Of a DNA stretch of 64,000 nt, positions 1 to 12,541 are shown in pieces (positions within the stretch are counted from its first letter, which is position 1; each line of letters opens with the position of its first letter). The translations under genes and the position numbers were made by a program. The DNA lies in assembly GCA_029255685.2 (NCBI GenBank), contig CM055312.2, positions 68,400,792-68,464,791 of the forward strand, in the 5' to 3' direction. Source of the DNA: Silene conica. Its lineage: Eukaryota > Streptophyta > Magnoliopsida > Caryophyllales > Caryophyllaceae. Below the pieces are notes generated by a model. It worked only from the letters and a program-made list of their open reading frames with translations, made no database searches and was not told the origin of the DNA.

Positions 1-119
1 TTCATGTAGCCATTGGTGATGATTAAGAGGAGAGAGCTGTTGGGTGTGAATAGAAGAAGGAGATGGTGCATGTATTGAAGATGAACCTGGGAAAAGGAGA
101 ATTGGGAAAGGGAAGAGGT

Positions 120-827
120 GCTAATACCCTCCTTTAATCATACAAACCTACACAAACTAACTACCCATAAACAAACACAATTCGGGTTTCCCAAATTCCA
201 AAATCAAAATACATTTCAAACCCTAGATTAAAAATTCCCCAAATCATTAATTCAAAATATGTTGTTTGTACTCACATTAGGTTAATCGACCATCCAAGAC
301 AAAATTTGTTGAAAAGTGCCTGGACTTGAGGCATTCTCAGATCTTGTGTAATCTTAACCTCTCTAATATAAGGGCCTGGAATTGAGGGCATATAGATCGT
401 TGGGGTTAATTTAGGTTGCTTTTGAAATACAAATTTGAAATACAAAGGCTCTTGGATTTGCCGTCATATTCTTCATTTGTGTGGCAAGTTCACGAGTTGT
501 CACCCACATCCGACACATGCAACCAAGTTGCTATCATATACCCATATGAAAACCAATGACTACATTCGATACGCATCTTTTGCTTTAGAGCTCAAAATAT
601 GATACGATAAACAGCTGAACATAGGACAATTTTCTTACTGAAACAAGTCTAGTGTAAGTGGAAGCAACATATTTTGGATTAATGATTTGAGGAATTTTTA
701 ATCTAGGGTTTGAAATGTATTGCGATTTTGGAATTTGGGAAACCTGAATTGTGTTTGTTACTTTGTTTGTGGGTAGTTAGTTTGTGTAGGTTTGTATGAC
801 TAAAGGAGGATAATATGGGTATTTAGC
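120..827. repeat. Long inverted repeat (fold-back or long-TIR element)
   Basis: Positions 120-264 and 665-827 are imperfect reverse complements of each other, about 145-160 bp per arm, separated by about 400 bp of unrelated sequence. Both arms contain the complement of GGGTTTGAAATGTATT and the words AGTTAGTTTGTGTAGG. The right arm carries a few extra bases near its outer end. This layout fits a fold-back element or a Mutator-like element with long terminal inverted repeats. I see no transposase frame between the arms and found no convincing target-site duplication. Confidence 0.65.
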
Positions 828-1196
828 ATAAATTATAACTTAACAAGACGGAAAATAAGAAAAACGAGGTTCGGGATTAAAACACGGTGGTGATCGGGGA
901 GTATACGTAAAAGTATGGGGGTTATTTGTAAAAACGTAAATACGTGGTGATAATTTGTAAAAATACGCAAATACAAGGTGGTTATTTGTAATTTATCCTA
1001 ATAATAATTAAAACTAGACAATAAGGTGCTTGATCAAGGGGGCCGACAGTGGTTGGATGGAGGTTTGGCCGCTAGTCTACGACGGTTGGCAGCACATAAC
1101 CTCTTAATTGATAAACAATTGCTAATACCACTATGCCACATGAATTTTTCTAAGAAATTTGTATCTCTTTTGGTATCTATACGTATATTTAACTTG
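828..1196. other. Unassigned non-coding flank left of element B
   Basis: AT-rich sequence with a degenerate repeated phrase (GGTGGTTATTTGTAA-like, about three times at 890-995). No supportable gene was seen. A short open frame at 1026-1217 has no recognisable domain. Confidence 0.4.
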
Positions 1197-1201
1197 AGTT
1201 A

Positions 1202-1333
1202 TGTCAAACACAATTAACACACAACTCTTGTGTTTCTCTTATCTCTCTTCTGATTAAATAACATACAAGTAGAAGACTATAATAAAGACTTGCATGACAT
1301 ACGTTACTAGCATTGACTAGCATTATAACATAC
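1202..1333 (-). repeat. Element B 3' LTR, part 1
   Basis: Matches 44530-44661 apart from scattered substitutions. It is interrupted at 1333 by element A and resumes at 6865, with the 5-bp duplication CATAC on both sides of A. Confidence 0.93.
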
Positions 1334-1581
<248 letters not shown>

Positions 1582-1588
1582 TCCCCCC

Positions 1589-3160
1589 TCAAGTTGGAGC
1601 GTGGGGATCAAATACGCCCAACTTGGAGAGTAGTTGACCGAACTGTCGTGCCCCTAAGGCCTTCGTCAACAAATCAGCAATCTGATCATTAGTATGCACA
1701 TATCTCGGATTAACAAGGCCATCTTGGATCGCATCCCGCACAAAATGACAATCGACTTCAATATGCTTAGTGCGTTCATGAAAGACCGGGTTACGAGCAA
1801 TATATAACGCCGATTGATTATCACAATAAAGGGAAGCAAGCGCATCAATATTCACTGAGAGAAAACTTAAGATAACTCGTAACCATTTGACTTCACAAGT
1901 AGCAACGACCATGGCACGATACTCGGACTCAACGGAAGAATGAGAGACTGTGGGCTGTTTTTTTGTTTTCCAAGAAACAAGACTGTCTCTGAGGAAAATA
2001 CAATAGGCTGTCAAAGAGCGACGAGTCAAAGGGCAACTCGCATAATCAGCATCATAGAAGACGGACATCCGAAGGGAGGAAGTGGATTTAAACAACAGCC
2101 CTTACCAGGCCGGTTCTTAAGGTACCGAACGACGCGTTTCGCGGCTTCCCAATGTGAAGTGCGTGGCTGATGCATGAAAGAGGAGAGAACATGCACACTG
2201 TAGGACAAGTCGGGACGAGTATTGGTCAAATATATGAGACGACCGACCAATCTTCGATATTGCTCCGGTTGTGAATATAAATCAGCCGTAGCCTCTCCTA
2301 ATTTGTGATTTTGCTCCATAGGAAGTGCGTCTGGCTTGCTACCAATTAAACCCGTCTCTGTTAAGATGTCAAGTGCGTATTTACGTTGACAAATAAAAAT
2401 ACCGGATTTGCTCCTTGCTACCTCAATCTCGAGAAAATACTTGAGCATACCGAGATCCTTCATATGAAAACAAGAACTAAGATAATTTTTAACATGGCGA
2501 ATCGCCTTCGTATTATTCCCACCAATGAGAAGATCATCAACATATACTAGAATGTACACGTCAATCCCGTTAGAAGAAAACCGAAACAAAGAATATTCGG
2601 ATAAACAGCGCTCGAAACCATAGGCTAGCAACTAGTCAGAAAGTTTGTCAAACCAACAACGGGAAGTTTGACGTAACCTATACAAGGACTTTTCAAGGCG
2701 GCATACCTTACCCGGACTGTCAACGGAATATCCTTGTGGCAAACGCACATAAACTTCCTCCTCCAAGTCACCATGAAGGAAGGCATTCTGTACATCCATT
2801 TGATGCAGTTCCCAATTCCTTGAAGCGGCCACGGCAAAAAAAGTCCGAAGTGTGACAATTTTCGCGGTCGGAGCAAAGGTTTCAAAGAAATCCACACCTT
2901 CTTCCTGTCTATTTCCAAGAACCACTAAACGTGCTTTGAACCGTTCAACAGAACCGTCAGCCCGCAACTTCACTTTGTATACCCATTTGTTACTGATTGC
3001 CAATTTACCCGAAGGTAAATCAACTACCTCCCATGTTCAATTTCGTATGAGAGCATCTATCTCAAGGTCCATGGCGTCATACCATCGTTTGTCCTTTATT
3101 GCTTCACTGAAAGAACGCGGCTCCACACAATTATCAACTGCAGCTACAAATGAACGATAA
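1589..3160 (-). pseudogene. Element A pol, RT and RNase H part (broken)
   Basis: This is the 3' half of the Copia polyprotein. The RT section includes NKWVYKVK, ARLVVLGNRQEEGVDFFETFAP, QMDVQNAFLHGDLEEEVY and the catalytic YVDD motif in LVYVDDLLIGG near 2550. The RNase H section includes [14 protein letters not shown] and [13 protein letters not shown], ending in the typical ADLLTKALG tail near 1630. Breaks seen are an in-frame TGA near 3038, an in-frame stop at 2632-2634 just before the fingers-palm strand, and a frameshift near 2095-2110 between RT and RNase H. The polypurine tract follows directly, as expected for the 3' end of a Copia element. Confidence 0.9.
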
Positions 3161-3422
3161 TTCACAGAAAACTTATCATTGGAAATAAAATGTGAGAGAC
3201 AGTAAGGCGTACCTTATGCAGACGATGAAACGGGTTCACTAGGAGGAAGACTACTTACTTCGCGATTCGAGACCAAACGAGCACCCCCTGTGACATACTC
3301 ATCTTTACTATATTTGGACCAAGGTATATGCGCCCTTCGCCCTCGCCCCAAGTCCACTTCGCGGTTGGAAGTGTCTGATATATCCGCCGTGTGAGCAGGT
3401 GTTGTTTCCTGTGCAACAGTTT

Positions 3423-3611
3423 TGTTGAGTCCCCCGCAGCGGGCTTATAGAATTAGGTGCATGAGACCGGCCCATAAGCAAGTGAGGTTCCATCCTAAAA
3501 CAAACTGGTGATAGGAGGAGTAGCCCACTTACTTATAAAGTAGTCCCTTCACTATAATTCTACCGATGTGGGACAATGCCCCTCACACACATATGGGAAG
3601 AGACCTCAACA
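3423..3611 (-). repeat. TRIM 3' LTR
   Basis: 189-bp terminal repeat, about five substitutions from its partner at 3860-4048. Confidence 0.93.
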
Positions 3612-3859
3612 ATCTCCCCCTTTCACATGTGTGTGCGCGAAACTCCCCCTCACTTGGCGCTAATCCGCGCCCGACTCAACCCTGTGTCGGGCCGACCAGG
3701 CTACTCTGCACGATGCTACTCCGCATCTCTGGTCAACCAAGGGAGAGAGTCCAACGGTGGTGCTACTTCGCAACCACGACGCTACTCTGCGGCATCTCGA
3801 GCACTGTCACCACATCGCACCTTGTGGTCCCAAGCCGAACCGTCGGCTCTGATACCACT

Positions 3860-4048
3860 TGTTGAGTCCCCCGCAGCGGGCTTATAGAATTAGGTGCATA
3901 AGACAGGCCCATAAGCAAGTGAGGTTCCATCCTAAAACCAATTGGTGATAGGAGGAGTAGCCCACTTACTTATAAACTAGTCCCTTCACTATAATTCTAC
4001 CGATGTGGGACAATGCCCCTCACACACATATGGGAAGAGACCTCAACA
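3860..4048 (-). repeat. TRIM 5' LTR
   Basis: 189-bp terminal repeat. The primer-binding site lies immediately below it at 3846-3857. Confidence 0.93.
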
Positions 4049-6652
4049 AGTTTCAAGGGGCGAGACTGCAACCTGCAGTGTTTGTTCCTGCGCATCATCA
4101 TCCGTGGCTGCCTCTACGGTTTCAGTGGCATTTTGTGATATCCGGACATTATCCTCATGCCCAACATTAGACAAAATGAAAACACCATCATCCCATGAGT
4201 CTGGTTCATTAATCTCACGTGCTTCTTCATTTGAAACATGATGAGCATTTGAATAAGGGAATTTTGTTTCATCAAAAACCACATCTCGCGACACAAAGAA
4301 CTATTTCGTGTCCAAATCGTAAACCTCCCATCCTCTCTTACCAAAAGGGAAACCAACTAACATACATCGTCTACTCCGAGTTTCAAATTTATCACCATCT
4401 TTGCGAGGGTGTCTAACGTAACACAAACATCCAAAAATACGTAAATTATCGTTATTGGGAGTCTTTCCAAACAACAATTCATATGGGGTACGACCTTTAA
4501 GAAGCATAGAAGGGGTACGATTTATCAAGTAAGCCGCACTTAAAATATACTCTCCCCAAAATTCGATAGGAAGGCTAGCCTGAAATCATAAAGCTCTCGC
4601 CACATTAAGAATGTGACGGTGGTTGCGCTCAACTCGCCCGTTTTGTTATGAGGTACCTACACAAGTAGTTTGATAAAGAATTCCATGACTAGCAAAATAA
4701 TCTTTCAGGCAAACAAACTCATTTCCATTATCTGATCGAACAACTTGAACTTTCTCCTTAAATTGTCTCTCGACCATAGCAAAGAAATTTTGCATTAACT
4801 GAGATACTTTATTTTTAGCTTTAACCAAATAAACCCAAACTGCCCGCGAATAATCATCTACGATAGTGAGAAAATACCGGCTACCACAAGTGGAAGGGGT
4901 TCGATAATCACCCCATAAGTCAATATGAATTAACTCGAATATAGAAGCTGCATTATTTTCACTAACATGAAATTGTTCCCTTGTTTGCTTGGCACGTAAA
5001 CAAATATCACAAATATCATTATTATGTTTATCAGTACTAACAAAAGGTAAGAGATTGACTACTCGCTTTGAAGGATGACCCAATCTCGAATGCCAAAGAC
5101 CCGAATCACCCACGACTTTCTTTGCTGCCATCACACGCGGTGTGCTCGTGCCTCGAAGCAAGTATAGCCTTCCTCGTTGATCACACGTTCCAATCGTCGT
5201 CATCGAGACGCGGTCCTGTATAACACACTTATTGTCAGTGAAAAGTACTGTGCAATTAAGTTCATAATTAAGCTGATAAACGGATATGAGATTACATTCG
5301 AAATTGGGAACAAATAACACGTTTATCAAATTCATATTATCATTCAACGTAGCATGTCCTTTCTTGGTGGCTTTAGCAAGGTCTCCATTAGGTAGTGTAA
5401 TCATACAAGGCTCAATGTCTTGTATGTCATGTAAGACGTCATAACACCCTGTCATATGGTGCGTTGCACCGGAATCGAGTAACCAAACAATTTCATTTTC
5501 CGTCTTACCATTCATACGGGGATTGGAAGTCGTGCCTTTGGAGTGATTAACATAAGCTTCCCACTTTTCTTTAGGCACACTCACAAACTCTTCTTGATTG
5601 TCAAGTCCTCCGTCATTGACGCGAACATTATTTCCTGCTCCTCTGCCGCCACCAGAGTGATTGCCACGTCCACCGCGTCCTCTGCCACGCGTCCTGTCCC
5701 TCCATCCAGCAGGATACCCGATAATATCGAAACATCGTGCGCGGGTATGACCAAACTTGTTGCATTTATCACAATGAGGACGGGCTGCCTCCCCTTGGGT
5801 ATCCTTCGTGTCATCTGCCCGAGGGTGAGTGGAAGACGAATTGAATCGTGCAGCAAAGCCTACTGGTCCTGCTCTATCCCCGTCTCTCGTGCCTGCAACC
5901 CGACTCTTCAATTTCCCTTTCACGCCTTCCTCTTGGATCAAGGTTGAGTAAGCTCTATTTAGGGAAGGTAAAGGATCCTGCAACAACAAATTAGAGGTGA
6001 CAGTAGCATAATCGGAAGCAAGTCCCAATAAGAAGTCATGAAGTTTGCTCTGGTCACGATTACTGTCAAGTTGTTGATTGATGCCGCACTTGCATCCGCC
6101 ACAGGTACATGTCGGAACCTTATCGAGTTTGTCAAGTTCGTCCCAGAACCGCTTAAGCCTGCCATAATATTCAACAATGGATTCATTGTCTTCCTGTTTG
6201 CAACTCGCAATCGAAGCCTTTAATCGGTGTAACTTGGGACCGTTTCCAACACTGAAACGCTGTTCGATATCATCCCAAAGCGCCTTAGCCTCTTCAACGT
6301 AAGTAATAGAGGAACCGACACCCGGTTCAATTGAATTGAAAATCAAATTCATAATCATGGCATTAACCATGTACCAATCTTCGAGATCGTCGGAGTCATC
6401 AGACGGCCGTGTAATAGTACCGTCAATGAAACACGTCTTCTTCTTTGAACGGAGTGCTCCACGCATTTTAACGGACCACTCATCGTAGTTGTCACCCTTC
6501 AACTCAACCACAATCAACTTATCTCCGGATTTTTCGGCGGTGGAAAGAAAATACGGACTTAGTTTCGTCTCCTTAGGAATCTCGTCAGACTCAGAATCGG
6601 AGTTCGCGGAGAGACTGGTGTGAGAATGTGTGTCATCACTCTCGTTGCTCAT
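4049..6652 (-). pseudogene. Element A gag, protease and integrase part (broken)
   Basis: The frame opens with ATG at 6650-6652. In order it shows a UBN2-type Copia gag (GDNYDEWSVKMRGALRSKKK near residue 55), a CCHC zinc knuckle (CDKCNKFGHTRARC, residues about 295-308), protease (WLLDSGATHHMTG, about 390), the pre-integrase HHCC region (LWHSRLGHPS through CDICLRAK) and the integrase core (HIDLW, then VRSDNGNEF). The frame is closed by TAA at 4643-4645, just where the conserved NGRVER segment begins. Two more in-frame stops follow (TGA near 4585 and TAG at 4301-4303). Downstream is an acidic integrase-RT linker into which the TRIM inserted. Confidence 0.92.
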
Positions 6653-6670
6653 AGACAGCCAGAAACCCTA

Positions 6671-6680
6671 GTTGATACCA
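6671..6680 (-). promoter_or_regulatory. Element A primer-binding site
   Basis: TGGTATCAAC on the minus strand, directly after the 5' LTR end; a slightly altered tRNA-Met 3'-end complement. Confidence 0.8.
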
Positions 6681-6859
6681 TGTGAAAACAGGAAATAGGT
6701 TTTGGTAATGTGTTGTATATATCACTTGTGTTTTACATTACATAGGGTGTACGTATATATATACATTTGGGCTATGACATAAAGACAAAAACCTACCCGA
6801 TATCTATACAAATATCAGCCCACAACCGACTAACACAATATGATATAATAACGTTAACA
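6681..6859 (-). repeat. Element A 5' LTR
   Basis: 179 bp with TG...CA ends, pairing with 1334-1581. It has only a short TA run where the partner has about 50 units. Confidence 0.94.
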
Positions 6860-6864
6860 CATAC

Positions 6865-6920
6865 GTTACTAATATTAGCATATGGCCCATACAATACTTG
6901 GGCTGTACCAGAATCTATTA
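6865..6920 (-). repeat. Element B 3' LTR, part 2
   Basis: Continues the LTR of element B after the A insertion; 132 plus 56 bp equals the 188 bp of the intact partner at 44530-44717. It is followed by a polypurine tract (complement of CCCTCCCTC). Confidence 0.92.
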
Positions 6921-6927
6921 CCCTCCC

Positions 6928-8601
6928 TCAAGTCGGAGCATACGGATTAAGAATGCCCAACTTGCGAACCAGAGAGGTAAACAGAGTCACACCAAGAGCT
7001 TTCGTGAGGACATCCGCCACCTGGACCGTCGTGGGAATATGAGAAGGAACGATAAGACCATCTTTTATCGCATCACGAACAAAATGACAGTCGATCTCAA
7101 TATGCTTGGTGCGCTCAAGAAACACCGGGTTTTGGGCAATGTGTAAGGCCGATTTGCTATCACTGAAAATTTGCACCGGTTTTGAATGAGGGATACCGAG
7201 GTCACCCAAGAGGCCTTTAAGCCATTTGACTTCGATAGTGATAGCGCGAAGGGCACGATACCCGGCCTCTGCCGAAGATAAGGAAACCGAATGTGTTGTT
7301 TTTTAGTTTTCCATGCAATGGGAGACGAGGCAAAGTACACAAGCCAACCCGAGAGAGAGCGGCGTGTTTCAGGACAAGTGCCCCAATCGGAATCACACGA
7401 CCCCGAGAGCTGCAAAGTTGATGAAGAGGGTAAGAATATGCCTTAGCCGGGGGTGCTTTTAAGATAGCGGACCGTCTGAAGTGCCGCAAGCCAGTGATCA
7501 TCACGCGGTGCACTCATGAACTGGGAGAGAATATGAACCATAGGTAAGGTCCGGACGAGTGACGGCTAAGTAGACAAGGCGACCTACTAGGCGGCGATAG
7601 GTCGAGGAGTCGGCTAAGAAAGGGCTGCCACTCCTTCCAAGTTGGTGATTTTGTTCAAGCGGAGTAGAAGCAGGTTTACACCCGAGAAGGCCGACCTCTT
7701 ATATAATATCCAGGGCATATTTATGTTGACAGACGAAAATCCCGCCACTTTGTCGAGCAACCTCAAGCCCAAGGAAGTACTTCAAATCCCCCAAGTCTTT
7801 CATATGGAAGCATTTGTGTAAATATTCTTTGAAAGAGGCTATGGATGACAATTCATTCCCAGCAAAAATTAGATCGTCCACATAAACAAGGACATTGAGC
7901 CGCACGGTACCCTTCACGAAAGTGAACAAAGAATAATCATAGTAGCTTTGAGAAAAACCGTATGTCTTCATGGCGGTACGAAGCTTCGCAAACCAACATC
8001 TAGGTGCTTGTTTCAAACCGTATAATTAAGGACTTTTTTAAGCGACATACGAGACCGGGCTTAGGAGCAATAACGAACCCGGGGGCTAACCGCATAAATA
8101 CTTCCTCCTCAAAATCACCGTGAAGAAATGCGTTGTGAACATCCATTTGATGTAAGTGCCAATGCTTTGCCGCGGCCACAGAAAGAAAGGTTCGGACCGT
8201 GGTCATTTTCGCAACCGGAGCAAACGTCTCATCGTAGTCCACCCCCTCGGTTTGGTGATTGCCGAACACAACCAAACGATCTTTAAATTGTTCAATCGAT
8301 GAGTCGGACTTGTATTTGATTTTATACAACCACTTGCTCCCTCAAGCCTTCTTACCCGGGGCAAAGAATCAAGAACCCAAGTCTCGTTAGCAATTAAGGC
8401 CCGCATCTCGTCCTCCATGGCCTTGCGCCACTCAGCACTTTGAACGGCAGCCTTGAAATTGCGAGGCTCCGTATGAGTAGTGAGCGCATCCATGTAGGAG
8501 CGATAGGGAGGCGAAAAATTATGGCATGAGAAATAATGAGACAAAGGGTAAGGAGTACCTGGCGAGGGAGAGGACACATGGAGGCGAGAGGCCTGAGATG
8601 G
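6928..8601 (-). pseudogene. Element B pol, RT and RNase H part (broken)
   Basis: This is the 3' half of B's Copia pol. RT motifs are [40 protein letters not shown] and the catalytic LNVLVYVDDLIFAGN near 7890. RNase H motifs are [33 protein letters not shown] and ADVLTKALG near 6990. The segments are open in different frames (8577-8203, 8329-8000, 8016-7699, 7415-7065 and 7209-6928), so several indels have broken the frame. The 5' continuation lies about 33 kb away at 41819, separated by element C. Confidence 0.88.
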
Positions 8602-8606
8602 ACTAC

Positions 8607-9720
8607 TGTAATACCTCGCTTTTTAGTTCTTTTTATTTTAAATCATTCGTTTTATAAGCTTACTCGTACCCGTTTTATATGAGTTGTTTTGGACTTAGGA
8701 GAGACTCGAATTGGGAACTTAGCTACCATAACATAATTCTGGTAATGTGTAGTTGTTGGGGTTCGAACCCAGGACCCATGGCAGCACGGCCATGGGCCTC
8801 GTTATGCGTGCAAATCATGGAGTCAGCCCACGATTCATAAGCTTTTTCTAACCCTATATACACCCTACCTCAAGCCGTTATATTTAAGCTTATGTTCTGA
8901 CCTAACCTGCCCTATCTACCATACAAAGAGCTCATAGTCTGATAGCCGACGTAGCATATTTTAAAAGGTGGTAGTCACGGTGGTCATAGGGTGGTCAGAA
9001 CTCCGTCGATCTGAGCCAGAAGAGGGGTATGTCAGCACGTTCTTCTTCTTCTTTGTGTTTCCCTGTAGTTTCTGTGGTTTTTCGTGTGTTTTATTCATGG
9101 TTACGAGTTCGATTCTGGGGTTAAACCTAATCTATGTCGTTAGTAGTAGTGTTTGGTCTACAGTAAGGGTCACCGTTGGCTACCAGGAACCACCAGTGGT
9201 GGTGGTTTTGGTCGCCTGAGTCAGTCAATTAATTCCTTGTTCAGACAGAGTTTTGTGATTGATGTGGAGATAATGGGTCTTGTGATTGGTGCGGAGATAT
9301 TGGGTCTTGTGATTCGGAGTGGTGATGATCAACTTTCTATTTTTAGTAATGTGGTTTGTTTACAGTTTTACTCTACTCAACCTCGTGGTTGACCCTGTGT
9401 ATTCGTGATCACCTGTGATGAACCAATTTATTGGGGAGCAGATTGACAGGTTAAAGACTATGGGAGCTTAGGGAAGGGAGAAGCGTGGACCCGGACCTGC
9501 CTAGAGTCTAGATCACATAATAGCAGTTGATGAGTTGTACTTTCTTTTGATCAGAACAGTTTTATAATTTGTTTATGTAAGAACAAGACATGAGTTTAAA
9601 TTTAATTTAATGTACTGTTTATCTTCCTTTGTATCTACTGCCTCGGGAAACCGAGATGGTAACACCTTTATTTATCTAAGGAGTCCTAGTTCAGGCCCTT
9701 AAATAAATGGGGGTGTTACA
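8607..9720 (+). repeat. Element C 5' LTR (internally deleted)
   Basis: About 0.8% different from the 3' LTR over shared sequence, but lacking about 1.18 kb. The gap starts after ...CAGAGTTTTGT near 9255 and rejoins inside the 27-bp minisatellite, leaving about two repeat units. It contains the perfect palindrome GGGTTCGAACCC near 8760, which resembles a pol III B box. Confidence 0.92.
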
Positions 9721-10277
9721 AAGTGGTATCAGAGAGAACGATCCTCAGGCCTAAACTAATGAACCCAATGAATGTAGGAGAGTCTAAATAAAATGAACCC
9801 CGGGATAAGACTGTTAGGAGCACACTAAAGGCAAAGTATGATTCTGGGGCCCCCTCACACCGAACCATTGGCCCTATCAGTTTTACCCGGGAACCCAGAG
9901 TGAAAATACGAGAGAAAAAGGGTAGATTAAGAAAAGATGGAAGAGATGGTGTACAGTGATAAGTAATTTACGGAACTTTGTTTATCAGTGACTGTTTGAA
10001 ATAGCCGGGAGGGGCATGAGCATGAAAAGGATTTTTCTTTTATTGTTGAATAAAGAGGTGTGAATTTATGTGGATATGAGAAGTGATTTGAAACATGTTG
10101 GTACTTCTTCTATTATCATGTCTAGTGATATGCGGTTATGTGATCCCGAGCCATGTTATAGTTTCTGTTTATTCAATTTGATAGCTGATGCTAGACTGTA
10201 TCGTTTAGGGATTTTAGCCCTAACCCTAATGTGCGCCTACATAAGTCGGGACTCATGTCTTTCTGTTGTATTATAGT
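9721..10277 (+). other. Element C primer-binding site and leader
   Basis: TGGTATCAGAGAG at 9724-9736 is the tRNA-Met-type primer site. The remaining leader of about 540 bp shows no conserved domain. Confidence 0.85.
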
Positions 10278-11949
10278 ATGCCTCCGCGAAGGGATAATGC
10301 CGTTAACATCACCCAAGAGGAGGTGGACCGTTTGATAGCTGAAAATGAGGCCCTAAAGGCCAAACGTATGGACTCCGCGAAAAGGAGCACAATCATCGCA
10401 AGACATCACCCTACCCAATTCACCGGGGAGGGGGAACCTCATCTGCTGGGAGCCTGGTGCCGGGAATTCGGTAACCTGTTCGAGTTGGTGGATTGCCCTG
10501 AAGAATTGAGGGTGGACCAGGCTGCCCACTATCTGAGGGGTATGGCTGGAGACTGGTGGACAGCGAATAAGGGAGAGATCCGGGAAGCAGCTGCAGAGGG
10601 TGGATCCGCGTTTGTTCCGTGGGATGCATTCAAGGGGGTCTTGAACGAGGCGTTTCTACCAGAATTCCAAAAGAGCAAGCTGAGGGAGGAGTTCGACTCA
10701 TTCAAGATGACGGAGGACATGACTGTAGAGGTTTACTACAGGAAATTCATCCAGCTGGTACACTATGTGGGAGATATGGGGTTTGACGATGCTATGTTAG
10801 CAATGAAATTTGAGAGAGGGTTATCAATCGCCGTCAAAAAGAGACTGATTGCAGCTCCGCCCACCACAGTCCGTGACATCTATTTAAGGGCTGGGGCGGC
10901 GGAGAGGCTATCGGATATGATCAAAGAGGACAAGAAGTCCAAGTCAGAAAAGAGGAAGGCTGAATCAGTAGCTGAGGGTTCAGGATCGAAAAAGCAGAGC
11001 TCGAACAAGTTCAGTGGGTACTTCGGGAGTAGTGCCTCTGGTGGTGGGAGGAACCAGAGTGGGGCAGCTTCAGGAGTGGAGGTTCCGGCAGTGGTTCTGT
11101 AGGAATAAATTGTTTCGGCTGTGGAAAGACGGGACACAAGCAGGCGGTGTGTCGTTCATCTGGGGGAAACCAGTCCGGGGGGCTATCGTACACCTTCATC
11201 CGGATACCAGGGACCTCGCACTCAGTCCTATGGCAGCAGTGGCTATCGCACACCCATGACAAACTATGGTGGGGGTGCGAAGTCTGGAGGCAGCAGCAAC
11301 TATCAGAGGAACTACAACAACAGCAATCAGAACCGTTCATATCAGAACCAGTACAATGGAAGTGGGAACAACAACAAGACGGGGACGGCAGGAAATCAGC
11401 AGGCTGGGACATCTTCTGCCAGCCAGAGTGGGGTAAAGTCCAGTGGCAAACTCTTTGCCATGGGAAAGCAGGCCGCTCAGGAGGATGCTCATGTGGTTAC
11501 TGGTACTTTTCTTGTAAACTCTAGACCTACCTTTGTACTTTTCGATTCCGGTGCCACCCATTCTTTTGTGTCTAGAGAACATGTTAGAGTTTTGGGACTT
11601 GAGAGGTTCGACTGGGTCGCAGACTCAGTGACCATACCTTCAGGAGAGTCAATAGCTTGTAATAGAGTCTATGGAAGCGTACCCATCAAAATCGGGGAAG
11701 CATTTTTCTATTGTGACCTCCTAGAGTTTCCACTGGGGGGTTTTGAGGTGATCCTAGGGATGGATTGGTTGGGGAAGTATAGGGCTTTTATCGATTGTCA
11801 CCAAAAGAAAATTTCCTTGAGGGGACCCAAGGGAGTGAGGGTTTCCTACAAGGGATACCGAGTCAAGCCAAAGATCAAATTTATATCTGTCAACACCCTG
11901 AAGTCTAGTTTGCGGAAAGGAGAGAGCCTAATCTTGTGTCAAATGTGGG
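10278..11949 (+). pseudogene. Element C gag and protease (frameshifted)
   Basis: I place the start at the MPPRRDNAV methionine (10278); an in-frame ATG four codons earlier is possible. The retrotransposon gag domain is clear (HHPTQFTGEGEPHLLGAWCR, YLRGMAGDWW, FLPEFQKSKLREEFDSF, residues about 35-165). The first frame stops at 11100-11102. The CCHC knuckle (CFGCGKTGHKQAVC, about 11112-11153) is readable only in another frame, and the original frame resumes near 11170 for a Gly/Ser/Asn-rich linker and protease (VLFDSGATHSFVS, VILGMDWLGKYRAFIDC). Two compensating indels therefore bracket the knuckle. The frame runs into the D insertion at 11950, between protease and RT. Confidence 0.9.
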
Positions 11950-12541
11950 TGATGCCCGTCGTTGAGGGTACCAAAGATAAAATTTATAATTCCTAACCTT
12001 AACAATAGATAGTGAAAGTCAGGGTCGAACCACAAAGAGGTGGGGAATGTTTATTGTTTGGTGTTAATGTTAAGGTAACAATTTTTAGGGTTTGGATTGG
12101 TTGTTTACTAAGTCTAAAGCAAAGATTTAAAATAAACAAGTAAATAAAGAGGAGAATAAAAATATAATAAAAGAAATGCTAGGATGTTTGGGTAATAAAC
12201 AGCTAAGATAATATAAATCCTAAGTCAACATGTATTGCAGTCGCGTAAGGGGTGTAACATATCCTTTAGGTCTATGCTACCTAATAGCTCCTTTCGGCCT
12301 ATGTTATTAGTTCCTAGGTCTCACAATTATTGGGTGTCAACAATAAGGGTGATTCCTAAATCCCAGGTCACATGCCTTTCAGCCTTGAGTAACCTATCCG
12401 TCTTAAGGTGTAAACCAATGCCCTTCCCGTATCTTTCAATCTTGGGTAGGTCATTACTAACATCCTACAAGTCTCCTTATGGTCTCATTGCAGGATATTA
12501 TAATTGACAAGAAAAGACGAAATAAGAAAACATACGCGGGT

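Larger units (their letters stand above)
3423..4048 (-). mobile_element. TRIM (miniature LTR retrotransposon) inside element A
   Basis: A 626-bp element with two 189-bp direct terminal repeats (3423-3611 and 3860-4048), each starting TGTTGAG and ending CTCAACA. It is flanked by AGTTT duplications at 3418-3422 and 4049-4053. Between the repeats are only 248 bp. On the minus strand a tRNA-Met-type primer site (TGGTATCAGAGC, 3846-3857) follows the 5' repeat by 2 bp, and a polypurine tract (AAAGGGGGAGAT) abuts the 3' repeat. These are the defining marks of a TRIM. There is no coding capacity. The LTR carries TTGTCCCACATCGG, a word I remember from several plant TRIM families (memory, not a search). 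Confidence 0.93.

Noticed and set aside
1026..1217. 63-codon frame next to element B
   Set aside because: It runs into the LTR of B and shows no known motif; no sign of expression.
8755..8790. tRNA gene suggested by the B-box-like palindrome GGGTTCGAACCC
   Set aside because: No cloverleaf can be drawn around it on either strand; it is part of both LTRs of element C.
12235..12507. 90-codon frame in the D LTR, repeated at 35056-35328
   Set aside because: It is conserved only because the two LTRs are nearly identical; no domain or codon pattern supports a protein.
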